A stretch of 64,000 nt of DNA from a bacterium HR29. Lineage in GTDB: Bacteria; Chloroflexota; Dehalococcoidia; Tepidiformales; Tepidiformaceae. The notes below the pieces were generated by a model. It was not told the origin of the DNA. It made no database searches and saw only the letters and a list, made by a program, of their open reading frames with translations. Shown here piece after piece: positions 26,561-34,670 of the stretch; the stretch's first letter is position 1; the number at the start of each line of letters is the position of its first letter. The stretch covers positions 167,501-231,500 of the forward strand of contig BEIF01000001.1 in the NCBI GenBank assembly GCA_002898215.1, in the 5' to 3' direction. Both the position numbers and the translations under genes were made by a program.

Positions 26561-26668
26561 TCGCCCCCGGGCGTTTCCTTCTCCCATTTCCGAACGTCGT
26601 ATCGCCTTCGAGCCCGCCCCGCGGTACACTGGCGCCATCACGCCACCTTGAGGGAAAGGACCAAGCGC

Positions 26669-27850
26669 ATGGTCGATTTCCGCGATACGCCCGAAGAAGC
26701 GGCGTTCCGCGCCGAGGTGCGGGAGTTCATTCGCCAGCACGCGCCGAAGCCGGAACCCGGCGTCACCGACCCCTTCACCCAGCAGGGGACCCGCGAGTGG
26801 ATGAAGAAGCTGGCGGCGAAGGGATGGATTGCTCCCGCGTGGCCGAAGGAGTACGGCGGCGCTGGGATGACGGTCATGCAGCAGTTCATCTTCAACCAGG
26901 AACTGGCGGAGGCGCGCGCACCTCGGCCTTTCGGCATCGGGGTGGGCTTCGCCGGCCCGACCCTCATCGTCCACGGCACCGAGGAGCAGAAGAAGAAGTA
27001 CCTTCCCGGGATCCTCAGCGGCGACGACATCTGGTGCCAGGGCTACAGCGAGCCGGGGGCAGGGTCCGACCTCGCTTCCTTGCAAACCCGGGCCGTCCGC
27101 GACGGCGATGACTACATCATCAATGGCCAGAAGATCTGGACGTCCGGTGGACACGTCGCCAAGTACATGATCCTTCTCGCCCGGACCGACCCGGATGCCC
27201 CCAAGCATCGGGGCATCAGCTACTTCATCGTCGACATGAAGTCTCCCGGGATCACCGTGCGGCCCCTCTGGAACATGGCTGGCACGCACGAGTTCAACGA
27301 GGTCTTCTTCGAGGATGTCCGCGTCCCCCGGGAGAACCTCATCGGCGAGGAGAACCGAGGCTGGTACCTCGCCCAGACCACGCTCAGCTTCGAGCGCTCC
27401 AACATCGGAGCTGCCATCGGTGCGCGCCAGACCATCGAAGACCTCATCCAGTTCGCGAAGGACCACCTCACCGACGGCAAGACGACCCTGGCCTGGAACC
27501 AGGCGGTCCGCAACGAGCTCGCCGAGCGGTACGTGGAGGCCGGCGTTGCTCAGATGCTCAGCCTGAAGATCGTGTCGATCCAGGCGAAGGAGGGGGTTGC
27601 TCCCGGCCACGAAGCGAGCGTGGCCAAGTTGTACGGCACCGAGCTGAACCAGCGAATCTACCGCACGGCGATGAAGCTGCTCGGCCTCTACGGGCAGCTC
27701 GACGGGAAGTCGCCGGGCCCGGAGGTGCCGTTCCGCGGGCGCATCAAGTACATGTACCTCCGCTCTGTCGCGAACACCATCGAAGGCGGCACCAGCGAGA
27801 TTCAGCGCAACATCATCGCCACGCGGGGCCTCGGGCTGCCGCGCGGCTGA
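26669..27850 (+). CDS. Acyl-CoA dehydrogenase
   Basis: A 393-residue flavoprotein of the acyl-CoA dehydrogenase fold, introducing a double bond into an acyl-CoA and passing electrons to ETF. The N-terminal helical domain begins MVDFRDTPEEAAFR. The middle domain has CQGYSEPGAGSDLASL and GQKIWTSGGH. The C-terminal signature NTIEGGTSEIQRNIIA carries the glutamate aligned with the catalytic base of medium-chain enzymes. ATG 26669 follows a GAGGGAAAGGA ribosome site, with a TACACT box about 40 bases upstream, so this gene has a normal leader. Chain-length preference is unknown. Confidence 0.94.
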   Translation: MVDFRDTPEEAAFRAEVREFIRQHAPKPEPGVTDPFTQQGTREWMKKLAAKGWIAPAWPKEYGGAGMTVMQQFIFNQELAEARAPRPFGIGVGFAGPTLIVHGTEEQKKKYLPGILSGDDIWCQGYSEPGAGSDLASLQTRAVRDGDDYIINGQKIWTSGGHVAKYMILLARTDPDAPKHRGISYFIVDMKSPGITVRPLWNMAGTHEFNEVFFEDVRVPRENLIGEENRGWYLAQTTLSFERSNIGAAIGARQTIEDLIQFAKDHLTDGKTTLAWNQAVRNELAERYVEAGVAQMLSLKIVSIQAKEGVAPGHEASVAKLYGTELNQRIYRTAMKLLGLYGQLDGKSPGPEVPFRGRIKYMYLRSVANTIEGGTSEIQRNIIATRGLGLPRG

Positions 27851-27872
27851 GCCTCGACGTTCCCGGCAGGAG

Positions 27873-27900
27873 CAGGGGGCCGGCAGACACCGGCCCCCTG
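27873..27900. terminator. Bidirectional terminator hairpin
   Basis: An 11-bp perfect stem CAGGGGGCCGG/CCGGCCCCCTG with loop CAGACA lies between the convergent acyl-CoA dehydrogenase and CoA-transferase genes. It has no T tract. Confidence 0.7.
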
Positions 27901-27966
27901 TCACGTCTGCGGAGCCGCGTCACGACGCACGCTGACGTGGCTGGCCACGCACTCCCGAGACCTCCG

Positions 27967-29163
27967 TCACGGGATCGCCCCCGCTTCTTTCAGGGCCGAA
28001 ATCTCCTCCCAGTCGTAGCCCAGCTCCAGGAGCACCTCTTCCGTGTGCTGGCCGAGCTCGGGCGCCCAGCGTCGCACTTCCGCAGGCGTGTCCGAAAAGC
28101 TGGCCGGCGTGGCGACCTGGCGGACGATCCCCCAGGGGCTTTCGACACGCACGAATACTCCCGCCTGCTCCGCAACCGGGTCTTCGGCGAGCTCGGCGAT
28201 CGTCTGGACGGGCGCCCACCACACGTTGTGGTGGTCGAAGATCGGCCCCCACTCGCTGAGCGGTCGTCGGGCGAAGATGCGATCGAGCTCGGCCACCAGT
28301 TCCGGCGCGTGATCGCGGCGCGAGGGGATGTCGCGGAAGCGCGGGTCCTCGGCCAGCCATGGCGCGTCGATTGCCCGTAGCAGATCCGGCCAGTGGCGGT
28401 CGGCCTGCAGGAGCAGAAGCCAGAACCAGCGGCCGTCCCGGTCGCGGAAACAGTTGATGATGGGATTGACGGCGTGGTAACGGTCGTATGGCGGCCCGAC
28501 AAGGCCGAAGCGCAACTGCGTGTTCAGGTCCCAGCCCATCATGTAGGCCCCGACCCGGAGGAGCGACACCGACACCCGCTGCCCGCGCCCCGTCCGCTCG
28601 CGCGCGTACAGCGCGGCGGCGATGGCGCCAGCGGCGTTCGCGCCCGTCATGTGATCGCCCATCCCGCCGCGTTGCTGGGGCGGGTCCATTCCTGGCGCCA
28701 TGAGGCTCGCCGCAACCCCGGCCCGGCTCCAGAAGGCGCCGACGTCGTAGGCCGCCCGATTCGACTCCTCGCCCTCGGGGCCGTAGCCGGTCACCTGGCA
28801 GTACACGAGCCGCGGGTTCCTGGCCGAGCACGCTTCGTAGGTAAGACCGAGTTTCTCCAGCGCTTTCGGCCTGAGGTTCGAGATGAAGACGTCGGCCCGT
28901 TCGATGAGCCGCCACGCTGCCTCGCGGCCGCCCGGAGTCTCCAGATCGAGAGCGATGCTGCGCTTCCCTCGGTTGTCCAGCTCGAAGGGCGGGTTCCCCT
29001 CCAGCTCGATGAGGCCTGCGAAGAGGCCCCGGAAGGGGTCTCCCTCGGGCGGTTCGACCTTCACGACGTCCGCCCCCCAGTCGGCCAGGATGGCCGCGGC
29101 CGACGGCCCCGCGACCCATACGCCGAGCTCCACGACGCGAATGCCCTCCAGCGGGCCAGCCAT
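27967..29163 (-). CDS. CaiB/BaiF family III CoA-transferase
   Basis: A 398-residue protein that moves CoA between carboxylic acids. It starts with the family opening MAGPLEGIRVVELGVWVAGP, followed by ADWGADVVKVEPPEGDPFR and NLRPKALEKLGL. GDHMTGANAAGAIAAALYAR contains the aspartate expected to carry the acyl intermediate. ATG 29163 is chosen because GGAGG precedes it and the conserved sequence begins there, although the frame stays open upstream. Substrate is unknown. The neighbouring acyl-CoA dehydrogenase suggests acid catabolism. Confidence 0.92.
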   Translation of the reverse strand: MAGPLEGIRVVELGVWVAGPSAAAILADWGADVVKVEPPEGDPFRGLFAGLIELEGNPPFELDNRGKRSIALDLETPGGREAAWRLIERADVFISNLRPKALEKLGLTYEACSARNPRLVYCQVTGYGPEGEESNRAAYDVGAFWSRAGVAASLMAPGMDPPQQRGGMGDHMTGANAAGAIAAALYARERTGRGQRVSVSLLRVGAYMMGWDLNTQLRFGLVGPPYDRYHAVNPIINCFRDRDGRWFWLLLLQADRHWPDLLRAIDAPWLAEDPRFRDIPSRRDHAPELVAELDRIFARRPLSEWGPIFDHHNVWWAPVQTIAELAEDPVAEQAGVFVRVESPWGIVRQVATPASFSDTPAEVRRWAPELGQHTEEVLLELGYDWEEISALKEAGAIP

Positions 29164-29265
29164 GCCAAGCTTCCTCCCTGAACGTTGCTGGCGGAATCGT
29201 AGCAGCGCACCCAGCGAAGGTCGTTCGGCGCGTCCCCCCTCCGTGCCCGTTCCGCCGCCCTCGCC

Positions 29266-29271
29266 CATAAT
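29266..29271 (+). promoter_or_regulatory. Possible -10 box before dcd
   Basis: CATAAT followed by 7 bases and ATG 29279. It fits the short-leader pattern seen elsewhere, though its first base is C rather than T. Confidence 0.35.
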
Positions 29272-29278
29272 GGCGGCG

Positions 29279-29854
29279 ATGGTCCTGTCCGACCGCACCA
29301 TCCGGCGTGAGATCGAAGCCGGCCGCATCGTGGTCGAGCCTCTCGCGCCCGACGCCATCCAGCCTGCGAGCGTCGACCTCCGGTTGGGGAAGCTGTTCCG
29401 CGTCTTCCGGAACTCCCGCATCCCTTTCATCGACGTCAAGCGCGAGTACCCCGACCTCACCGAGCTCGTCGAGATCGACGAGGAGACCCCGTTCATCCTT
29501 CATCCCGGGGAGTTCGCGCTGGCCGTCACCTACGAGCGGGTCCGACTACCGGACGACATCGTCGGGCGGCTCGAAGGGAAATCGTCGCTGGGTCGCCTGG
29601 GTCTGCTCGTGCATTCGACAGCGGGATACGTCGACCCCGGCTGGGACGGCTACCTGACGTTGGAGCTTTCGAACGTCGCAAACCTGCCCATCGCCCTCTA
29701 CTACAAGATGAAGGTCTCCCAGATTTCATTCCTCCGCCTGACGGAACCGGCGGAGCATCCATATGGGTCGACGGGGCTGGGAAGCAAGTACCAGGGCCAG
29801 GCGGAGCCCACCCCGAGCCGGTACCACCTGAACTTCCGCCGCTCCGATAGCTAG
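29279..29854 (+). CDS. dcd: dCTP deaminase, probably bifunctional dCTP deaminase/dUTPase
   Basis: A 191-residue nucleotide enzyme producing the dUMP precursor of dTTP. It has EGKSSLGRLGLLVHSTAG, YVDPGWDGYLTLELSNVANL and GSKYQGQAEPTPSR. These resemble the mycobacterial and methanogen bifunctional enzymes that convert dCTP straight to dUMP, rather than the E. coli monofunctional type (HVTAHRIDPGW). ATG 29279 gives the conserved start. ATG 29270 would add three residues. Its stop overlaps the stop of the convergent hydrolase gene. Confidence 0.93.
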   Translation: MVLSDRTIRREIEAGRIVVEPLAPDAIQPASVDLRLGKLFRVFRNSRIPFIDVKREYPDLTELVEIDEETPFILHPGEFALAVTYERVRLPDDIVGRLEGKSSLGRLGLLVHSTAGYVDPGWDGYLTLELSNVANLPIALYYKMKVSQISFLRLTEPAEHPYGSTGLGSKYQGQAEPTPSRYHLNFRRSDS

Positions 29855-30531
29855 TTGCCGCGCTCTCGCTGAAGCTGGAGCCACTGCAGCACGAAGGGGT
29901 TGTGCTTCTTTTCGAAGCCGATGGTGGTCTGCTCCATGTGTCCCGGGAGCACAACCGTCTCGTCCGGCAGCACCAGCAGCTTTTCGCAGATGCTGCGCAT
30001 CTCCTGCTCGTAGTTTCCGCCGGGCAAGTCCGTTCGACCGATCGAACCCCGAAAGAGGGTGTCGCCGCTGAAGAGCATTCCTTCCGTGTAGTAGCTCACA
30101 CTCCCCGGCGTGTGGCCCGGCGTGGCGATGGCGCGGAGCTGCACACCGTCCACCTCGACGATGTCCCCCTCGTGAACGAAGGCGTCGGGGTCCGGCGGTC
30201 GCTTCGCCAGAAGGTCGAGCCCGAAGCGGAGCGCCGCCTGGCGCCAGCCGTTCTTGAGCAGGTCCAAGTCGCCCGGGTGGAGGAGGAACTTCGCCCCGGT
30301 CGCGGCGTGGACACCGGCCACTCCCATGATGTGGTCGATATGGGCGTGGGAGTTCGCGATGAGCTTGATCCGAACGCCCATGTCCCGGGCTAGCGCCAGA
30401 ATCTCCTCCGGTTGGTCGCCGGGGTCGATGCAGATGGCTTCGCCCGTGCGGCGGTTGCCGATGATCCAACAATTTTCGGCGAACACGCCGACGACGATGC
30501 CGCGGACCATGAGCTCGTTGACAACTTCCAT
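29851..30531 (-). CDS. MBL-fold hydrolase (glyoxalase II-like)
   Basis: A 226-residue zinc hydrolase. NSHAHIDHIMGVAG supplies the HxHxDH motif, ATPGHTPGSVSYY the next histidine, FSGDTLFRGSIGRTDLPGG the bridging aspartate, and LPGHMEQTTIGFEK the final histidine. This is the YcbL/persulfide dioxygenase-glyoxalase II-like group. Substrate is a glutathione-like or other thioester by family precedent. ATG 30531 is preferred over 30567 because the family begins about there. Its stop codon overlaps that of dcd in a shared CTAG. Confidence 0.88.
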   Translation of the reverse strand: MEVVNELMVRGIVVGVFAENCWIIGNRRTGEAICIDPGDQPEEILALARDMGVRIKLIANSHAHIDHIMGVAGVHAATGAKFLLHPGDLDLLKNGWRQAALRFGLDLLAKRPPDPDAFVHEGDIVEVDGVQLRAIATPGHTPGSVSYYTEGMLFSGDTLFRGSIGRTDLPGGNYEQEMRSICEKLLVLPDETVVLPGHMEQTTIGFEKKHNPFVLQWLQLQRERGN

Positions 30532-30611
30532 AGCCCTACGTTCGCCGACGTGGCCCAAGGGGGTCAAGCGTCGCCGGTTCCGCGCGCATTGCCCGAAGCA
30601 GGCGGCGCCTC

Positions 30612-30617
30612 TACAAC
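30612..30617 (+). promoter_or_regulatory. Possible -10 box before the TauE-like gene
   Basis: TACAAC followed by 7 bases and ATG 30625. It ends in C rather than T, so it is a weak match. Confidence 0.3.
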
Positions 30618-30624
30618 AGCCATC

Positions 30625-31353
30625 ATGCCCCTTCCGGCACTCCTCCTCGCCTTTGCCGCGGCTGCCTTCGCGGGGGCCGCCCAGGCGTTCAGCGGCTTCG
30701 GATTCGGCCTCCTCATCGTCCCGCTCCTCGTGCTCCTCGTGGGCCCCCGTGACGCGGTGGTCGCCTCGAACGTCCTTGGCACCTGTCTCGTCGCCGCTAT
30801 GGTGGCGAGAGAGCGCGCCGATGTGGAGTGGAGCCGTGCCGTCCGTCTCGTGGGGTTCGCCATCGCGGGGATGCCGTTGGGGATGGCAGCCTTCCTCTGG
30901 CTGCCGACCCGGTGGCTTCAGGTGTGCATCGCTGTCGCAGTGCTCGGCGGCACCGTTGCCGTGGCCCGCGGCTTCCGCATCGGCTCGGCTAGCCTCGCTG
31001 CCGACGCCGTGGCCGGGCTCCTCAGTGGCGCCCTTCGGATGGCGACGAGCATGTCAGGCCCGCCCGTCGTCCTCTACCTGCAAAGCACAGGGATGTCCCC
31101 TCGTACCTTCCGCGCGACGATCTCCGCCTTCTTTCTCGGGAGCGGTCTCATCGCCGCTCCCGTCCTCCTCGCTTCGGGCGAGGCGGGCAGCGGAGCCTTC
31201 GCAGCGATCGCGGGCGGAGTACCGGGTCTGGCGCTGGGCTGGTGGGTCGGAACCCGGCTTTTCGGGCGGGTTAGCGAACGAGTCTTCCGCGCGGCGCTCT
31301 TCGCCATCCTCGCGGCGAGCTCGCTGACGGCGTTGGCGCTCGCCTTCCGCTGA
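30625..31353 (+). CDS. TauE/SafE-family membrane permease
   Basis: A 242-residue, mostly hydrophobic protein with about seven to eight predicted transmembrane segments. The repeated GxxxGFGFG-like motif (AQAFSGFGFGLLIVPLL) and the second-half SMSGPPVVLYL are typical of TauE/SafE carriers, which export sulfite, sulfoacetate or related anions. Substrate is not predictable. The frame is open upstream, but the hydrophobic conserved part begins at ATG 30625. It converges on the thioesterase gene with 7 bases between stops. Confidence 0.88.
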   Translation: MPLPALLLAFAAAAFAGAAQAFSGFGFGLLIVPLLVLLVGPRDAVVASNVLGTCLVAAMVARERADVEWSRAVRLVGFAIAGMPLGMAAFLWLPTRWLQVCIAVAVLGGTVAVARGFRIGSASLAADAVAGLLSGALRMATSMSGPPVVLYLQSTGMSPRTFRATISAFFLGSGLIAAPVLLASGEAGSGAFAAIAGGVPGLALGWWVGTRLFGRVSERVFRAALFAILAASSLTALALAFR

Positions 31354-31360
31354 CGGCTCC

Positions 31361-31759
31361 CTACCCCAGTGGCGCCTGTGCTTCGAAGATGGCGTAGGTG
31401 CCCATCGCCTTGGCGAGCAGCCGGTCGCCTTGGCGCGCCTCTCCTTCCAGCACTGCAAGTCGCCGCGTGCGGCGCACGAGCCGCACCTCCGCGTCGATTT
31501 CCCCGAGCCGCCCCGGAGCCAGGTAGGCGATGGAGACATCGACGGTGGCGCACAGTTCCTCCGGCTCCAACACGGTGTACACCGCCGCTCCCATCGCCTG
31601 GTCGATGAGGGCGTAGACGGCACCGCCGTGCACCACGCCGTGGGGGTTGAGGTGACGGTCGCTCGCCTGAAGGACCGCCCGTGCGAACCCCTCGCCCTGC
31701 TCGGAAACTTCGATGCCGAGCAAGGCGCCGAACGGTCCCGGGTCGAGTAGCTCCCTCAT
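31361..31759 (-). CDS. PaaI-type hotdog-fold thioesterase
   Basis: A 132-residue acyl-CoA thioesterase. [20 protein letters not shown] is the classical N-PHG-HGG signature of the PaaI group, with the aspartate in the helix serving as catalytic acid. It probably hydrolyses short-chain or aromatic acyl-CoAs, which fits the surrounding CoA metabolism. ATG 31759 is preceded by AAGG. A TACACT box ends 11 bases before it, so the leader is very short. Confidence 0.9.
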   Translation of the reverse strand: MRELLDPGPFGALLGIEVSEQGEGFARAVLQASDRHLNPHGVVHGGAVYALIDQAMGAAVYTVLEPEELCATVDVSIAYLAPGRLGEIDAEVRLVRRTRRLAVLEGEARQGDRLLAKAMGTYAIFEAQAPLG

Positions 31760-31813
31760 ACGCCTTGGGCAGTGTACCCGCCCGCCGAACAGCCGTGTAC
31801 CCTGCAGGTTGCC

Positions 31814-33424
31814 ATGTTCGACGACCTGCCCGTCCTCGAATCGCGACTCGACCCTGCTTCGCCCGAGTTCCGCGCCAACGAGGAGCGGAATCGTGAGCTC
31901 GTTGCCGAGCTGCGCCGCCGCCTTGCCCGAGTCGCCCAGCACGGAGGCCCCCGCGACGTCGAGCGGCACCGCGCCCGGGGAAAGCTGCTCGCCCGGGAAC
32001 GGATCCAGCGGCTCATCGACCCCGGGACGGCCTTCCTCGAGCTGAGTCCCCTTGCGGCCGAGGGGGTGTACGACGATGACGTGCCATCGGCCGGCATCGT
32101 TACGGGCGTCGGACGCATCCACGGCCGGGAGTGTGTCATCGTCGCGAACGATGCCACGGTGAAGGGCGGCACCTACTACCCCCTCACGGTGAAGAAGCAT
32201 CTTCGTGCGCAGGAGGTCGCCGAACAGAATCGCCTGCCTTGCATCTACCTCGTGGACAGCGGCGGCGCGTTCCTTCCGCTCCAGCACGAGGTGTTTCCGG
32301 ACCGCGACCACTTCGGCCGCATCTTCTACAACCAGGCTCGCATGGCGGCGAAGGGGATCTACCAGATCGCCGCGGTCATGGGCTCGTGCACTGCCGGAGG
32401 CGCCTATGTCCCCGCGATGAGCGACGAAGCGGTAATCGTTCGAGGCACGGGGACGATCTTCCTGGGCGGGCCACCGCTGGTGAAGGCGGCCACCGGGGAG
32501 GAGACGACGGCGGAGGAGCTGGGGGGCGCCGATGTCCACACGCGAATCAGCGGCGTGGCCGACCACTTCGCCGAGGACGATGCCCACGCGCTCCGCATCG
32601 TGCGGGCGATCGTCGCCAGCATCCCCCGGCGGCAGGCCCTCCCCTGGGACCTCGCGCCGCCCGAGCCTCCGCGGTACCCAGCCGAGGACCTCTACGGCCT
32701 TATCCCCGCGGACGTTCGCCAGCCCTTCGACGCGCGTGAGGTCATTGCCCGAGTCGTCGATGGCTCACGCTTCCAGGAGTTCAAGGCCCGCTACGGCACG
32801 ACACTGGTCTGTGGGTTCGCCCGCATCATGGGCTTTCCCGTGGGCATCCTCGCCAACAACGGGATTCTCTTCTCCGAAAGCGCGCTCAAGGGAGCGCACT
32901 TCATCGAGCTCTGCGCACAGCGGCGGATCCCGCTGGTGTTCCTCCAGAACATCACCGGCTTCATGGTGGGGAAGCAGTACGAGAACCGTGGCATCGCCAA
33001 GGACGGCGCGAAGATGGTGACGGCCGTCGCCACCGCTCCCGTGCCGAAGTTGACGGTCATCATCGGCGGGAGCTTCGGTGCCGGGAACTACGCCATGTGC
33101 GGCCGGGCGTATTCGCCCCGCTTCCTCTGGACCTGGCCGAACGCCCGGATCAGCGTGATGGGCGGAGAGCAGGCGGCCAGCGTCCTCGTTCAGGTGCGGC
33201 TCGACCGAGGCGAAGCGCTCACCCCCGAGGAGCAGGAGGCGATCCGCCGCCCCATCCTCGAGCAGTACGAGGAGCAAGGGTCGCCCTGGTTCGCCACGGC
33301 CCGGTTGTGGGATGATGGCGTCATCGACCCCGCCGACACCCGTCAGGTGCTCGCTCTAGGGTTGGCGGCGGCGGCGAACAACCCTGTCGAAGAGCCGCCG
33401 CTCCAGCCCCTCTTCCGGATGTAG
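31814..33424 (+). CDS. Acyl-CoA carboxylase carboxyltransferase subunit (methylcrotonyl-CoA carboxylase beta-like)
   Basis: A 536-residue crotonase-fold enzyme that moves carboxyl groups from biotin to an acyl-Co[52 protein letters not shown] and [16 protein letters not shown] are near-identical to methylcrotonyl-CoA carboxylase beta, pointing to leucine catabolism over propionyl-CoA or acetyl-CoA carboxylase. ATG 31814 is the conserved start. A possible TACCCT box ends 10 bases upstream. Its biotin-carrying partner lies 1.2 kb downstream on the same strand, past two opposing genes. Confidence 0.94.
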   Translation: MFDDLPVLESRLDPASPEFRANEERNRELVAELRRRLARVAQHGGPRDVERHRARGKLLARERIQRLIDPGTAFLELSPLAAEGVYDDDVPSAGIVTGVGRIHGRECVIVANDATVKGGTYYPLTVKKHLRAQEVAEQNRLPCIYLVDSGGAFLPLQHEVFPDRDHFGRIFYNQARMAAKGIYQIAAVMGSCTAGGAYVPAMSDEAVIVRGTGTIFLGGPPLVKAATGEETTAEELGGADVHTRISGVADHFAEDDAHALRIVRAIVASIPRRQALPWDLAPPEPPRYPAEDLYGLIPADVRQPFDAREVIARVVDGSRFQEFKARYGTTLVCGFARIMGFPVGILANNGILFSESALKGAHFIELCAQRRIPLVFLQNITGFMVGKQYENRGIAKDGAKMVTAVATAPVPKLTVIIGGSFGAGNYAMCGRAYSPRFLWTWPNARISVMGGEQAASVLVQVRLDRGEALTPEEQEAIRRPILEQYEEQGSPWFATARLWDDGVIDPADTRQVLALGLAAAANNPVEEPPLQPLFRM

Positions 33425-33430
33425 CTCCGG

Positions 33431-34054
33431 TCAGAGCCTGTTGCTCATTCGGAGGAGGAGTTCTTCCAGAGCAGCGGCCGCGTCCGGGGTATTCGCGTTC
33501 CGGTACGTGAGCAGCTGAGGGTCCAGCCGTCGCAGCTCGTCTTCGGGGAGCAGCCGGAGCCGGACGCTGCGCAGCGCGCCTCGCACGCTCCGTTCTCCCC
33601 CCGCTAGCGCCGCTCGAAATGCCTGGAGCGCTGGCTCGCGCCGGTAGAAGGCGGGAAAGGGCTGCACCCTCCCGTCGAGTTCGCCCGCCACCGCATCCGC
33701 TCCATCCCGCAGCTCGCTCAGCCGGGCAATGACCGTTTTCGGGAGGAGCGGGGCGTCGCAGGCAGCGGCAAGGACCCATTCCCCGCGCGCTTCCTCCAGG
33801 GCGCGCGCCAATCCGGCCAGCGGGCCCAAGTGTGGCACGGGGTCGAACACGATGCGAGCCCCCGCGGGGAGTACGAACGGCCAGGGGGCGCTCCCCGGAG
33901 CCCGCACCACGATCACTTCGCTGCACCAATGGGCAAGGCCCTCGGCCACCCAAGAGACGAGCGGTTTGCCAGCGACGGCGAACGCCGCCTTGTCGCTCCC
34001 GAAACGGGAGCTGGTGCCTCCCGCCAACACCGCGCCGGTGACCTCGGGATTCAC
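33431..34054 (-). CDS. mobA: Molybdenum cofactor guanylyltransferase-like protein
   Basis: A 207-residue nucleotidyltransferase with the MobA opening AVLAGGTSSRFGSDKAAF, the second motif PHLGPLAGLARAL and CDAPLLP. MobA attaches GMP to molybdopterin for enzymes such as formate dehydrogenase or DMSO reductases. No molybdoenzyme is in the window, so this rests on motifs alone. GTG 34054 overlaps the stop of the DinB gene (GTGA). The long upstream-open frame is a shadow of neighbouring genes. Confidence 0.85.
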   Translation of the reverse strand: MNPEVTGAVLAGGTSSRFGSDKAAFAVAGKPLVSWVAEGLAHWCSEVIVVRAPGSAPWPFVLPAGARIVFDPVPHLGPLAGLARALEEARGEWVLAAACDAPLLPKTVIARLSELRDGADAVAGELDGRVQPFPAFYRREPALQAFRAALAGGERSVRGALRSVRLRLLPEDELRRLDPQLLTYRNANTPDAAAALEELLLRMSNRL

Positions 34055-34590
34055 GCTCCTTCCTGCTCTCCCCTCCACAGAGCCCGCTGTTCCGACTGAC
34101 GGGCGGCGATCGCCTCGGCGCTCCGGCCGAAGATGTCGGGAACCGGCCAGCCCTCGAGCCCGGCGTAGGCGTCGATTTGGCTCCGGTGGTGCACCTCGTG
34201 CTCGAGCATCATCATCAGGATGCGCCAGCCCGAGAGCGTTCCCTCGGTGTCGATCATGCGGACCCGTCGGTCGAGCCACTCGTCGGGCGTGTCCGCCAGG
34301 GCTGCCCGCAATTGGGCGGCCGACTCTTCCAGCACGGGGAGCCACCGCTCGCGGCGACGCGTGTCCGGCTTCGGCGGGCTCACCCAGCCTTCGCCGCGGT
34401 AGGCGCTGACGAAGTACAGGCGCGAACCGGCGATGTGGCCGACGAGGGTGGGGATGTCCCACGATGCCTCGCCGCGCCCGCGCGGAGGGCGCCAGGCCTC
34501 GGCTTCCGGTGGGAGCGCTGCAACGTCGCGCATGGTGCGGCGGTGGACGGCGTCGAAGTAGCGCAGGAACTCCGCGATCGACCGGATCAT
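34051..34590 (-). CDS. DinB-like four-helix metalloprotein
   Basis: A 179-residue helical protein. Metal-binding histidines of the DinB/YfiT fold are visible in DIPTLVGHIAGSRLYF and MMMLEHEVHHRSQIDAY. Such proteins are often thiol-dependent (bacillithiol or mycothiol) transferases or stress proteins. No substrate can be assigned. ATG 34590 has GGAG nearby and is preferred to an upstream start at 34656 that would run into the divergent promoter. It is coupled to mobA by a 4-base overlap. Confidence 0.85.
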   Translation of the reverse strand: MIRSIAEFLRYFDAVHRRTMRDVAALPPEAEAWRPPRGRGEASWDIPTLVGHIAGSRLYFVSAYRGEGWVSPPKPDTRRRERWLPVLEESAAQLRAALADTPDEWLDRRVRMIDTEGTLSGWRILMMMLEHEVHHRSQIDAYAGLEGWPVPDIFGRSAEAIAARQSEQRALWRGEQEGA

Positions 34591-34655
34591 CCCCTGGCTC
34601 CTGCAACAGCGATGCGCCCAGCCTACCACCAGCCGCCCCGAAACAGCCTGGGCCA

Positions 34656-34661
34656 TAGAAT
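34656..34661 (+). promoter_or_regulatory. -10 box for leaderless carboxylase alpha mRNA
   Basis: TAGAAT, then 9 bases, then ATG 34671. No Shine-Dalgarno is present in the gap. Confidence 0.55.
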
Positions 34662-34670
34662 CGAGAGCGT

